64,000 bases of DNA from JBCCBV01 sp039033855 (GTDB lineage: Bacteria > Planctomycetota > Phycisphaerae > Phycisphaerales > Phycisphaeraceae): NCBI GenBank assembly GCA_039033855.1, contig JBCCBV010000002.1, positions 62,001-126,000 of the forward strand. Reading direction: 5' to 3'. Of this stretch, positions 1 to 10,000 are shown piece after piece (the stretch's first letter is position 1; the number at the start of each line of letters is the position of its first letter). The notes under the pieces were generated by a model. It did not search any database. It was given only the letters and a program-made list of their open reading frames with translations, and was not told the DNA's origin. The position numbers were made by a program, and so were the translations under genes.

Positions 1-2
1 CG

Positions 3-1643
3 ATTGAAGCGTTACGTGACCAACTCGATGGGTTGCCCAGCTATCGCGCGCAGCTGATTACCGCTGGCTCAAACCCGCAACGGCTAGGTCAGCCCGCATC
101 GAGCTGGCCAGAGGTGCAAGCCCTGCTAGAAGGCTGGCGTTGCCGGGCTTCGAGGGCGGACCTTCGTAGCGGTTTGACCTTGGCCAACGAAATCGGCGGG
201 CCACGCAGCCGCCTGCTTGTGCTAACCGATCACACGAACCCCGAACTGGCGGATGGCGTCGTCCCACAAGCCGCCGAGGGGCAAGCGCAGGCTGGCGACG
301 CCGTGTCGGACGGCTCCGGCTGGGGCCGGCTCCGGTGGGTCGCCGTGGGAGTGCGCGGCGATAACGTCGCGATCACCAATGCGGTTCGGTCGCACGATCC
401 CGCGCGGGGAGACACTATTTTGGTTGAGCTTGTCAATCAGGGCGACGTGGCCGTCTCTACCGATCTGGTGTTGTCCGCGGGCACCTCCGAGGAAGACTTC
501 GCGTCGGGCCCTGAAGCATCGCCGGTCGGCGAGGACCTGGAAATGCTTCGTCGCCAGACTATTCAACTTGCCCCGAAACAGACCCGGCGGGTTTGGCTTC
601 GGCCGGAACAATGCGCAGATCGGGTCGTGGTGATCTCGATTGCAGACGACACCCTCACCCCAGACAACCGTGTCGTGTTGATGCCGGCTCAAGCAGAACC
701 GCTTGGCGTATCGATACAGATCGAAGATGAAACGCTCCGACGTTCTGTCGTGCAAGCCGTTGAAGCTTCAAGACGCGCGCGGATCGTTGGTCCAGGGGCC
801 AGCCTGCGCTTCACCGATCGGTTCGTTGAACCCGCCCCAGAGTCAAACGGTTCGGCATGGACGGTCCACTTCGATCGAGGAAGGCCAACAGAGCGCGACG
901 CAGACCCCCAGGCGTTTCTCGGCCCATTTGTGATCGACCACGAGCACGCCGTGGCCGAGGGCCTGTCGCTCAACGGCTTGGTGTGGTCAATTGCCGGCGA
1001 GGTTTCCAACGACGTTCGCGCTGAAACACGCGACTCCGATCGCGAGCGACCAATCGTTGCCGCGGGCAATCAAACCCTCCTGAGCGAGCGCACGCTGCCC
1101 GATAGTCGACGACATCTCACCTGGCGGCTTTGGCCCGAGCGGTCCACGCTGATGCGATCGCCCGCGTTTCCGGTCCTGATCTGGAACACGATCGAATGGC
1201 GTCGCTCGCCGCTTCCAGGTATTTCGCCACCCAATGCTCGACCCGGCGTCCCGATTTCGATCATAACCATGGCAAGTCGCGACGAGGTGCAGGTACGCCG
1301 GGTGGATCCGATCGATTCCATCGATGCACAGAACACGGAAGCCAGCGCTATAGCTGCGGTCGATCGACTAGCTGTTTTTACCCCCCCGGCCGCCGGTGTA
1401 TATGAGGTTCTAACGGCCGATTCGCGTTACCGCTTGGCCGTAAACGCAGGCTCCGCAACGGAGTCTGATCTAAGCGATGCAACGACCGAGTCCTCCGGCC
1501 AATGGGTCGACGCGCTCGCGCTGGAGCGCGAGTATCGCAGCCTGTCATGGCTGCTGGGCCTATTGGCGCTCGGGACGATCGGTGCGCACGCGTTGTGGCT
1601 AGGCCGGGGCAAAACACGACTGGCAAAGGGGGCGTCGCCATGA
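3..1643 (+). CDS. VWA/BatA-type membrane protein, 5' end cut by the window edge
   Basis: The frame is open to the left edge, so the gene starts outside the window; the first internal start-like codon (TTG at 33) is probably not the real start. The N-terminal part seen here reads like the end of a von Willebrand A domain (helix ending LTLANEIGG, strand SRLLVLTDH). It is followed by beta-rich sequence resembling CARDB-like modules, with motifs such as GDTILVELVNQGD. One hydrophobic helix (LSWLLGLLALGTIGAHALW) near the C-terminus should anchor it in the membrane with the bulk outside the cytoplasm. It overlaps the next gene by ATGA, which indicates translational coupling. Planctomycete BatA/VWA proteins of this build often stand beside MoxR-like ATPases. 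None is visible here, but it could lie left of the window. Exact function unknown. Confidence 0.75.
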   Translation: MEALRDQLDGLPSYRAQLITAGSNPQRLGQPASSWPEVQALLEGWRCRASRADLRSGLTLANEIGGPRSRLLVLTDHTNPELADGVVPQAAEGQAQAGDAVSDGSGWGRLRWVAVGVRGDNVAITNAVRSHDPARGDTILVELVNQGDVAVSTDLVLSAGTSEEDFASGPEASPVGEDLEMLRRQTIQLAPKQTRRVWLRPEQCADRVVVISIADDTLTPDNRVVLMPAQAEPLGVSIQIEDETLRRSVVQAVEASRRARIVGPGASLRFTDRFVEPAPESNGSAWTVHFDRGRPTERDADPQAFLGPFVIDHEHAVAEGLSLNGLVWSIAGEVSNDVRAETRDSDRERPIVAAGNQTLLSERTLPDSRRHLTWRLWPERSTLMRSPAFPVLIWNTIEWRRSPLPGISPPNARPGVPISIITMASRDEVQVRRVDPIDSIDAQNTEASAIAAVDRLAVFTPPAAGVYEVLTADSRYRLAVNAGSATESDLSDATTESSGQWVDALALEREYRSLSWLLGLLALGTIGAHALWLGRGKTRLAKGASP

Positions 1644-4483
1644 CGTTCGCCAGCGCAAACTGGCTGTTGTTGATCGTGCCCTTGGCGTTGCTTTGGTGGC
1701 GGCTGCGTCCGAGCGGGTATTGGCAGCGCGGCCTGAATGGGTGTCTATATAGTTTGGTGGTGCTAGCGATGAGCGAGCCCCGCATGGTCCTGCCGGAGCA
1801 AGCGGGCACCGTGGTGGTGGTCGTTGATCGCAGCGCTTCGATGCCGATCGACGCCGAAGCACGGCAACTGGAAATCCTGGAGTTGCTCCACGCCTCGATG
1901 TCACCAGACGATCGCCTGGCCGTGGTCGCCTTCGGCGAACGCGTGGCGATGGAGCAAGACCCTTCGGTCCGGGCGGTTTCGGAGTTTGCCCAAGCGGTCG
2001 GCGGCAACGCTTCCGACCTATCCGGCGCGCTACGCCGGGCGTCTGCAATGATCCCCGTCGATGGCGCCGGCCGTATTTTGGTGCTGAGCGATGGGCTTTA
2101 CACCGGCAGCGACCCGCGTGCGGAAGCGGCACGCGCTGCGGCGCAGCAGGTGCCGATCGACTTCCGCAGGTTCTCCCGACCAGCCGCCCGAGACCTTGCG
2201 ATTACACGAGTCGATGCGCCGGGCAGCGTACAACCCGGCGCATCTTTTATGATCACCGGATGGGTTCGGTCTGCCGTCGCGCAAGAAGCACGCTACGAAC
2301 TAACGCGCGGCGACACCGTGGTCGCGTCGGGCACACGCGCGATGCCTGCGGGGCTGAGCCGTATGACCTTCCGCGACCGCGCCGAATCCGCCCAATCGAT
2401 GGATTACAGGCTGCGTCTGACCTCGCCAACAGGGGGCGGCCCAGACCCGATCCCCGAGAATAACGTCGGCCGTTTCGTCGTTGGGGTCCAAGGTGACAAG
2501 CCCCTGCTGTTAGTGACGCGCTCCCCGGGCCGTGGTTTGGCCAACCTGCTTTCGTCAGCAGGCCTGAACGTCAAGGCCGTGGAGCCAGACGCATTCTCGG
2601 CGACGCTGGCGGAATTGGCGGACTACTCCTGCGTTGTTCTTGAGAACGTCTCGTCTACCGCCCTGCCCAACGGGGCCCTCGACCAGCTCGCCGGACTCGT
2701 TGAAGCGTCGGGCATCGGGTTGATCATGACCGGGGGGCAACGGTCGTTCGGGCCCGGCGGGTACTTCCAATCGGCGATCGACCCGATCTTGCCCGTGTCG
2801 ATGGAGCTGCGTCAAGAACATCGCAAGCTTGCGCTGGCGATCGTGGTTGCCTTGGACCGGTCCGGCTCAATGGCGATCACCGTTCCTGACGGGCGCACCA
2901 AGATGGACCTGGCCAACCTTGGCGCCGCACAGGTCGTCGATCTTCTGGGGCCGATGGACGAGCTCGGCGTGATCGCGGTTGATTCCGAGCCACACACGAT
3001 CGTGAGTCTCGCTCCGGTACGAGACAAGCCCGCTCTTAAGAACAAAGTCATGCGCATCGATTCGATGGGTGGGGGCATCTACGTCTACCCCGCGCTGGCC
3101 ACCTCGGCAGGGATGCTGGCCAAAGCAACACCGACGACACGACACATCATCCTATTCGCCGATGCGCAGGACTCGGTCGAACCCCGCCAGTACCAAAAAC
3201 TCCTGGAGAAGGCCCGCACGGCCAACATCACGGTCAGCGTGATCGGGCTGGGCAGCGACACAGACGTGCACGCCGGCCTGCTGCGGGACATCGCCAATCG
3301 CGGCAATGGGCGAGCGTTCTTTACACAAGACCCCAAGAAGCTGCCGCAGCTCTTCGCGCAGGACACGTTTGTGGTTGCGCGGTCGAGCTTTATCGATCAG
3401 TCGACGCCGGTCCGCAGCACCGGTGCGCTCGCGGCAATAACGGGGCGATCCTTTACACAACCACTGGATGTCGGCGGGTACAACCTGAACTACCTCAAGC
3501 CCGAGGCGCAACTCGCGCTGGTTACGCGCGACGAGTACGCCGCGCCGTTGGTCGCATCTTGGCAAGCCGGGCTCGGGCGCGTGGCGGTCTACACCGGCGA
3601 AGCCGACGGGCGGTTCACCGGCGACATCGCGCGGTGGTCGCAATTCGGAGACCTGATCGCCAGCTTGGCGCGCTGGGCCGCGGCTCGAGATCGCAAGCTG
3701 CCGGATACGCTCTTGGCCCGGCAAAGGCTCGACAACGGCACGCTGCTGATCGAGTTGATGCTCGACCCCGAGCACCCCGAAGAAAGCCTGTCGAGCGAGC
3801 CGACCGTCAACGTGCTGCTCGGCCAACCGGGGCTGCCGCCACGGCGTGTGACCCTGCCGATGCGGTACACCGCACCCGACACGCTCACGGCACGGGCCCC
3901 TCTCTCAGGCACCGAAGTCGCCATCGCCACGCTCGACCTCGGCTCAACCGGCATGGCCACCCTGCCGCCCGCACGGCTGCTCTATTCGCCGGAGTACCTG
4001 CCACAAACGCGAAACGGGTCCGATGTGCTGCGTAGCTTGGCGGAGATCACGCGAGGCACGAGCCGGACAGAGCTCGGCTCGATTTGGCAAGGCCTGGCGC
4101 CGGTCGATCGCCACACGTCCATCGCGCACTGGTTGTGGCTCGGCGCCGTCGTGGTGCTGCTGCTCGGGGTTCTTGAGCGGCGCACCTCGTGGGTCTCGCA
4201 ACTGGCCATGGCGTTCCGCCTGCACCGCGGCAGCGCAACATCCCCTGCCGACAATCCCGACCTTATTCTCAAAGAATCCAGAACATTTACAAAAGCACGC
4301 GGGCGCAGAAATCAGTTCAAAACCAAAGCGGAAGCTGAAAACGTGCCCAGGCGAATCCATCAAGACCCCAGGCCTCAATCACGGCGTTCAACAAAATCCC
4401 AAGCAACCCCCGCATCCTCCGACAATCTCCTAGACGCAATGAACCAAGCCAAACGCCGTGCAGACCATCGTACGGACGCCTAG
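1640..4483 (+). CDS. Dual von Willebrand A / glutamine-amidotransferase-like membrane protein
   Basis: I chose ATG 1640 because it overlaps the upstream stop (ATGA) and directly precedes a membrane segment (residues about 7-20); an upstream in-frame extension lies wholly inside the previous gene. The protein is 947 residues. There are two MIDAS-type VWA domains: the first has D63-x-S65-x-S67, the second D406-x-S408-x-S410 (ALDRSGSM). Between them, about residues 287-390, is a class I glutamine-amidotransferase-like fold (KPLLLVTRSPGRG ... GLIMTGGQRSFGPGG) without an obvious catalytic Cys. A C-terminal membrane helix (about 833-848) precedes a basic, low-complexity cytosolic tail ending in an NQAKRRA-like motif. 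Such proteins are thought to be metal-dependent scaffolds at the envelope; a substrate cannot be named. It is translationally coupled to the preceding VWA protein. Confidence 0.85.
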   Translation: MTFASANWLLLIVPLALLWWRLRPSGYWQRGLNGCLYSLVVLAMSEPRMVLPEQAGTVVVVVDRSASMPIDAEARQLEILELLHASMSPDDRLAVVAFGERVAMEQDPSVRAVSEFAQAVGGNASDLSGALRRASAMIPVDGAGRILVLSDGLYTGSDPRAEAARAAAQQVPIDFRRFSRPAARDLAITRVDAPGSVQPGASFMITGWVRSAVAQEARYELTRGDTVVASGTRAMPAGLSRMTFRDRAESAQSMDYRLRLTSPTGGGPDPIPENNVGRFVVGVQGDKPLLLVTRSPGRGLANLLSSAGLNVKAVEPDAFSATLAELADYSCVVLENVSSTALPNGALDQLAGLVEASGIGLIMTGGQRSFGPGGYFQSAIDPILPVSMELRQEHRKLALAIVVALDRSGSMAITVPDGRTKMDLANLGAAQVVDLLGPMDELGVIAVDSEPHTIVSLAPVRDKPALKNKVMRIDSMGGGIYVYPALATSAGMLAKATPTTRHIILFADAQDSVEPRQYQKLLEKARTANITVSVIGLGSDTDVHAGLLRDIANRGNGRAFFTQDPKKLPQLFAQDTFVVARSSFIDQSTPVRSTGALAAITGRSFTQPLDVGGYNLNYLKPEAQLALVTRDEYAAPLVASWQAGLGRVAVYTGEADGRFTGDIARWSQFGDLIASLARWAAARDRKLPDTLLARQRLDNGTLLIELMLDPEHPEESLSSEPTVNVLLGQPGLPPRRVTLPMRYTAPDTLTARAPLSGTEVAIATLDLGSTGMATLPPARLLYSPEYLPQTRNGSDVLRSLAEITRGTSRTELGSIWQGLAPVDRHTSIAHWLWLGAVVVLLLGVLERRTSWVSQLAMAFRLHRGSATSPADNPDLILKESRTFTKARGRRNQFKTKAEAENVPRRIHQDPRPQSRRSTKSQATPASSDNLLDAMNQAKRRADHRTDA

Positions 4484-4624
4484 TTGGGTAGATGCTTTAT
4501 CCAAGCCGCTGGATTTGTGTCGCATGGCCAAACCACGGCGTCGAGGCTTAGACAGCGCGCCTTCCGCAAGTACAGCAATTGGCGGCCGAATCGCAGTTTT
4601 CGACTGACGAAATCAGCCATGTCA

Positions 4625-4920
4625 AGATTCAAAACTCGCCCCACATCGGACACATCGCCGAGCGCTAGAGTTGCAAGCCCGCCACGACGAGATCAGCTCC
4701 CGCCGCTCCTCCACGCTGCCCGAGGCGATCAGGGCCTCCACCGAGTCACACTCCGAGGCGATCTTCGCCCGCAGCTCGCACATCGGCGGCAGGGACATGC
4801 AGTCGGACGCGGCGCCCAGTTCGCCCTCCACCCGCGCTGATGACGCGAGCAGGTGTCGTACCGCGTCTTGAATCCCTTGCCGCTCGTGGCCGTCTGGCCG
4901 GTCAGCTTGCCGCCGCAAAC
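4625..4920 (-). pseudogene. Remnant of a large serine recombinase (zinc ribbon plus coiled coil)
   Basis: Read on the minus strand, 4917-4831 encodes CGGKLTGQTATSGKGF followed by a Tyr and TCSRHQRG. This is the typical recombinase zinc-beta-ribbon of large serine integrases and transposases. The reading frame then shifts. About 4834-4625 gives VEGELGAASD ... LRAKIASE ... ASGSVEERRELISSW, the coiled-coil/C-terminal helix of the same family. The catalytic N-terminal resolvase domain and most of the middle are missing, and the stretch between the two pieces is deleted. It is therefore a dead fragment of an integrated element. The rest of 4484-5107 holds no gene I can support. Confidence 0.7.
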
Positions 4921-5107
4921 GCCGCGACCCGAATCCAATCTCACCCGTCATCCGCAGACGATGCGATCTGCGCCGCCAGGCCGACGAACAGCAGAGGTTG
5001 GCCATCGCCGCGGACGGTTCGGAGTGCTTCATTTGTACTACGGGAACCTTCCAAACGGGCATTCCCCTCTCTACGAAGCCAGAACGAACTCTCGATCAAC
5101 TGGACGC

Positions 5108-5860
5108 ATGCCCACTGGTGTAAACAAATCACGGTTAGTTTTGACACGACGATCCCGCATCTCCTTCACCTGGAAGCTTCTTGTACAAGACACTCTTCAC
5201 CTTAGTTTGACGGCCGTGATGATGATGCTGGTCGGCAACTCGCTGGGCTGTAACGCACGGTCGGTCAGCAAGAACGTCGATGACTACCGCCCGACCGCCA
5301 GCCTCGACGGGCTGGTGCAGGACCGTGACTTCGAGCCCGAGCGGGTCTTCAAGCGGCCGCTGGCTCCGGGTTTCGACGCATACCACACGTTCATCGTCGG
5401 CCCGGTGATCATCGACTATCGCAACCCGAACATGGCGGACCTACCGCAAGAGACTATCGCGGAGATCGAAGACAAACTCATCGCCGCGATTACCGACGAA
5501 CTCCGCGACGGCGGATACCGCGTGGGCACCCGGGTACGCCCCGGCACGATGCGGATGGCCTTTGTGGTTTCCGGTTTCACCGCGCCCGAAGGCGGCGGCG
5601 CACTCAACGCCACCGCGATGGTTGCCGGCGCCGCAGCCGGTGTGCCGATGCTCATCACGCTGAGCGTGGGCGAAGTCACGGTGGAAGGCGTGTTCTCCGA
5701 TGCCTACGAAAAGCGTATCGACGCCGTGGTGATTGACCGGTCCGCGGACGCGCGGATCTTCAATGGCAACCCGCTGTCGACCTGGGCTGACGTCGAGGCC
5801 GCTTTCCGAAAGTGGGCCGAGGGCATCCGCGCAACTGTCGACCCCGACCACGGCCGTTGA
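5108..5860 (+). CDS. DUF3313-like lipoprotein
   Basis: The likely start is ATG 5108, giving 250 residues with a basic n-region, a hydrophobic stretch (LSLTAVMMMLVG) and a lipobox NSLGC; the longer in-frame extension upstream runs over the recombinase remnant and looks non-coding. The mature part follows the DUF3313 pattern: a phosphate-sugar-free alpha/beta domain with a helix IEDKLIAAITDELRDGGYRV, then a strand MRMAFVVSGFTAP, a small hydrophobic Ala/Gly-rich turn, and a C-terminal WADVEAAFRKWAEGIRA helix. Members are outer-membrane or periplasmic lipoproteins of unknown role. It lies 67 bp before an efflux adaptor/pump pair in the same direction and may belong to that transcription unit, but no functional link is shown. 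Confidence 0.65.
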   Translation: MPTGVNKSRLVLTRRSRISFTWKLLVQDTLHLSLTAVMMMLVGNSLGCNARSVSKNVDDYRPTASLDGLVQDRDFEPERVFKRPLAPGFDAYHTFIVGPVIIDYRNPNMADLPQETIAEIEDKLIAAITDELRDGGYRVGTRVRPGTMRMAFVVSGFTAPEGGGALNATAMVAGAAAGVPMLITLSVGEVTVEGVFSDAYEKRIDAVVIDRSADARIFNGNPLSTWADVEAAFRKWAEGIRATVDPDHGR

Positions 5861-5927
5861 CCCCGAACGAACCGCTCCGGAGAGTGCGTTGTTTCATGTC
5901 TTTCCCGACGACCGATAGACTTCCGTC

Positions 5928-7091
5928 ATGCATACAGCACGGCTGCGATCGACCATGCTGGCCGGAGCCTTGGGGCTCGGCTTACCGCTGGTGTGGATGT
6001 CCGGCTGTCGGGGCGACGACGATCAAGAAGCCCAGGCGCCCGTCGGCGTGCGGGTGTTCGAGGTCGGTCCCGAGTCGCAACGACAGGTGCGCACGCTGTC
6101 CGGCCGGGTTCAGGCGGTTGAACGCACGACGTTGAGCTTTGGCGTAGCCGGACGTTTGGAAGAGCTGCTCGCCCCGCTGGGCACCGATGTGGCATCGGGC
6201 CAGCGCCTGGCCACGCTGGACGACCAGCCCTATGTGCTGGCGCTCGAATCCGCCCGAGGTGAGTTGGCCACGGCCCGCGCGGAACTGGACGACGTCGAAC
6301 GCATGCTCGGCCGGATGGAAACCGCCTACGCCTCGGGCGCGGTCAGCCCCTCGGAGTACGACGACGCGGTCAGCGCGGTGGCGGCAGCCAAGGGCAAGGC
6401 GACAGTGGCCAGCGCCGGCATCGCCCAAGCCGAGTTCGACCTCTCGCGCGTGGCCCTGGTGGCGCCCTACGCCGGCCGGGTGGTCGAAGCGCCCGTCGAG
6501 CGTTTTCAGGATGTCGCCGCTTCGGACGCCGTGGTGGTGCTTCAATCCACGGACGCGTTGCAGGTCGAGGTGCTGGTGCCCGAAACGATGATCCGCTTTG
6601 TGGAAGTCGGCCAGGCGGTAGACGTAGCGTTCCCACAACTCCGCGTCGAGCCGCTGCGCTGCGTGATCACCGAGGTGGGCGCGGAAGCCTCCGCAGGGAA
6701 TGCGTTCCAGGTCACGCTGGCGTTGGCTCCGAGCTCGTCGGACATCCGGCCGGGGATGACGGCGTCGGCCACGTTCTCCTTCGCCACGCGCGAGCAAGAC
6801 GGGCCGGTGTACCTGCTGCCGATATCGGTCATCGCCACACACCTGCCCGGCCAACCGCCCGGCCCGGAGGCGCTGCCCGAAGGGCGCGACTGGGTCCCCG
6901 TGCTGGTGCTCGATGAACCGGCCGGCGTGATCCAACGCCGCGATGTCTTAGTCGGCGGGCTCCGCGGCAACAGCATCGAGGTGTTCGACGGCGTGGCCCC
7001 GGACGACCTGATCATCGACGCCGGCGTGCCGCTGCTGCGCGAAGGCATGCCCGCCCGACGATGGCGCCCCGAGCTGGGCCTGGACCAGTGA
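5928..7091 (+). CDS. RND efflux periplasmic adaptor (HlyD/MexA family), lipoprotein
   Basis: The 387-residue protein has a lipoprotein signal with the lipid-anchor Cys at residue 27 (WMSGC). The mature domain order is that of MexA/AcrA-type adaptors: a beta-barrel/lipoyl half (VRTLSGRVQAVERTTLSFGVAG), an alpha-helical hairpin (ARGELATARAELDDVERML), the returning lipoyl half (LSRVALVAPYAGRVVEAPV), then beta-barrel and membrane-proximal domains (IRPGMTASATFSF). It would link the inner-membrane pump encoded next to an outer-membrane channel. The stop overlaps the pump start (GTGA), so the two are co-translated. No TolC-like channel gene is in the window. Confidence 0.9.
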   Translation: MHTARLRSTMLAGALGLGLPLVWMSGCRGDDDQEAQAPVGVRVFEVGPESQRQVRTLSGRVQAVERTTLSFGVAGRLEELLAPLGTDVASGQRLATLDDQPYVLALESARGELATARAELDDVERMLGRMETAYASGAVSPSEYDDAVSAVAAAKGKATVASAGIAQAEFDLSRVALVAPYAGRVVEAPVERFQDVAASDAVVVLQSTDALQVEVLVPETMIRFVEVGQAVDVAFPQLRVEPLRCVITEVGAEASAGNAFQVTLALAPSSSDIRPGMTASATFSFATREQDGPVYLLPISVIATHLPGQPPGPEALPEGRDWVPVLVLDEPAGVIQRRDVLVGGLRGNSIEVFDGVAPDDLIIDAGVPLLREGMPARRWRPELGLDQ

Positions 7092-10000
7092 GAGCGTTCG
7101 CCCGCTTCGCCATCGAACGCCTGCGCATCACCTGGCTGGTCATCGTGGCGCTGGCCGTGGCCGGCGCGGCGCTCTACACCACGCACCCGCGTCAAGAAGA
7201 CCCCGAGATCCAGCTGCGCAGCGCGCAGGTAGTGACCGAGATGCCCGGCCTGAGCCCGGAGCGCATCGAACAACTGATAACACGTCCGCTCGAAGAGCAA
7301 ATCAAGTCGATCGCCGAGGTGGATGAGATCCAATCGACCTCGCTCACCGGGCGTTCGATCGTTGTGGTGGAGGTCGATCCGCGCTATGACGACCTCGACC
7401 CGATCTGGTCCACCTTGCGAAACAAGATGGCCGACTTTGCGCCACGGCTGCCCGACGGCGCCGGCGAGCCGCGGGTAAACGACGACTACGGACGCCTCGC
7501 GGTGGTCACCCTGGCGCTAACGGGCGACGACTATTCGATGCGCGAACTGCACGAGATCGCCAAAGACCTGCGCGACGAGCTGGGCGCCATCGAACTCGTG
7601 GCGACCGTCGACCTCTACGGCGTGCAGCCCGAGCGGGTGTGGCTCGAGTTCGACGCGGCGTTCCTCGCGCAGTTCGACCTGTCCCCCAGCGCGCTGGCCG
7701 AGGCCCTGCAGGCTCAGAACATCGTGCTGCCGGCCGGGGTGGTGACCGCCAACGACCAGGATGTGGTGATCGAAGCCACCGGCGACCTGGGTTCCCTCGA
7801 CGCCCTGCGCACCCTGCCCATCGACCTGGGCGAAGGTCGGGTCGCCTATCTCGAAGACGTGGCTACGATCCGCCGGGGCTACGTCGAACCGGCGCAGGCG
7901 CCGGCCTACTTCAACGGCAAGCCCGCGGTCGTGCTCGGCGTGTCGATGGTGCGCTCGTCCAACGTGGTCACCCTTGGCACGCAGTTGCGCGAGGCGCTCC
8001 CCGCGCCGCGGGCCGCGCTGCCGGCTGGCATGTCGCTCGATGAGGCCATCTTCCAACCCGACCTGGTGCAGGCGTCGGTCGCGAACGCCTCGAGCAACCT
8101 GATGCAGACCATGGCGGTGGTGCTGGTCGTAGTCATGCTTTTCCTGGGCTTGCGGATGGGGCTGATTGTGGGTGCGATGGTGCCGCTCACGATGATGGTG
8201 ACGCTCGTGGGTATGGCCGTGTGGGGCATCGAGCTGCACCGCATCTCGATCGCAGCGATCATCATCTCGCTCGGGCTGTTGGTCGACAACGGGATCGTGA
8301 TCGCCGAGGAGATCCGCCGACGCCTCGACGCGGGCGAAGCGCGGCTGGACGCCGTGCTGGCCACCCCGCAAGGCTTGGCCGTACCGTTGCTGACCAGCTC
8401 GCTCACCACGGTGCTGGTTTTTATGCCATTGATGCTGATCGACGGCGGTTCGGGCGAGTTTTTGCGTTCACTCGGGCAGGTGCTGATCCTGGCGCTGCTG
8501 TCGTCGTGGTTCTTGTCGATCTCGGTCACGCCCGCGTTTTGCTATTGGTTCATGGCGGCCAAGCCCAACGCACCCAAACCCAGCCAGGCCGCCGACCCCA
8601 AACCGCCCGGACGGTGGCTGCGCGCATACGAACGCCTGCTCCGCTTTTTGCTGCGTCATCCGTTTGTGCTCATCGGCGCTTTGCTGTTGCTGCTGGGTGC
8701 GAGCTTCGTCGGCTTCGGCCACGTCAAGCAGCGGTCGCTGGGGCCGAGCGAGCGGAACCAGTTCACGGTGTATGTCGACTTGCCCGCGGGCAGTTCGATC
8801 GAGGCCACCGACCGGGCCACGCAGCGGCTGGTGTCGTACCTCGCAGACGAAACCGCCAACCCGGAAGTCGACAGCACCCTGGCCTACGTGGGCTCCGGCG
8901 GGCCGCGCTTCTTCCTGGGCTTGAACCCGAACGACGCGCAGCCCAACAAAGCGTTCCTGGTGGTTACTACCGAACAAGCCGACCAGATCGCCGCGGTCAT
9001 GCAAAGGGTCGAGCGCTACTTTGTTGAGGCGATGCCCGAGGCCGACGGCCGGGCCGACGTGCTGTTTCTGGGCGGCGCGCCGCTCGGCACCGTTGAGCTA
9101 GTCGTCACCGGGCGCGATGCGCAAACGCTCCAGCGCCTCGGCACCGAGGTGCAGGCCCTGTTCCACGGCGTGCCTGGCGTGCGGTCGGTCCGCAGCGACT
9201 GGGAGAACCCGACGATCAAGCTCGCGGTCGAGGTCGATCAAGAACGCGCACGCCGGGCCGGCGTCACCAGCCGCGACATCGCCAACGCGCTCGAGGCCTT
9301 CTTCACCGGCACGCGCATCACCGACTTCCGCGAGGACGAGTCGGCCATCCCCGTGGTCATCCGCGCGAACCCCGAAGACCGCGGCTCGCTTGACCGATTG
9401 CGCACCGTCGAGGTCACCTCGTCCGAGACCGGGCGACCCGTACCGCTGCTCCAGGTCGCCGACTTCGGCGGGTCGGTCGAGCCCAGCGTGATCCGTCGTA
9501 CCGATCAGAAGCGCGCGATGACAATTTCCGGCAAGCACCCGGACATGACCTCGCTCGAACTCTACGAAACCTTGTTGCCCAAGCTCGACGCGCTCGCGCT
9601 GCCTGCCGGATACGCCGTGGCCGTCGATGGGGAGATCCAGCAATCGCGCGAGTCCAACGCCGACTTGTTCGCTTACGCGCCTCACGCTTTGTTCCTGATC
9701 GTGTCGCTGCTCGTGCTGCAGTTCAACTCGTTCCGGCGGGCCGCGGTCATCCTGCTAACGCTGCCGTTGATCCTGATTGGCGCGCTGTTCGGCCTGCTGC
9801 TGTTCGGGGCGTACTTCGACTTCACCGCGATGCTTGGCCTGTTCAGCCTGGCGGGCATCATCATCAACAACGGCATCGTGCTGATCGACCGCATCGACCT
9901 TGAGCGGCGCACCGCCCCCAGTAACGCCGAGGCCATCGTCCGCGCATCCCTCGCGCGCGTACGCCCGATCGTAATGACCACCGTGACCACGCTTGTCGGG

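Noticed and set aside
4853..5107. N-terminal extension of the DUF3313-like gene
   Set aside because: It overlaps the antisense recombinase remnant and precedes a good lipoprotein signal that starts at 5108.
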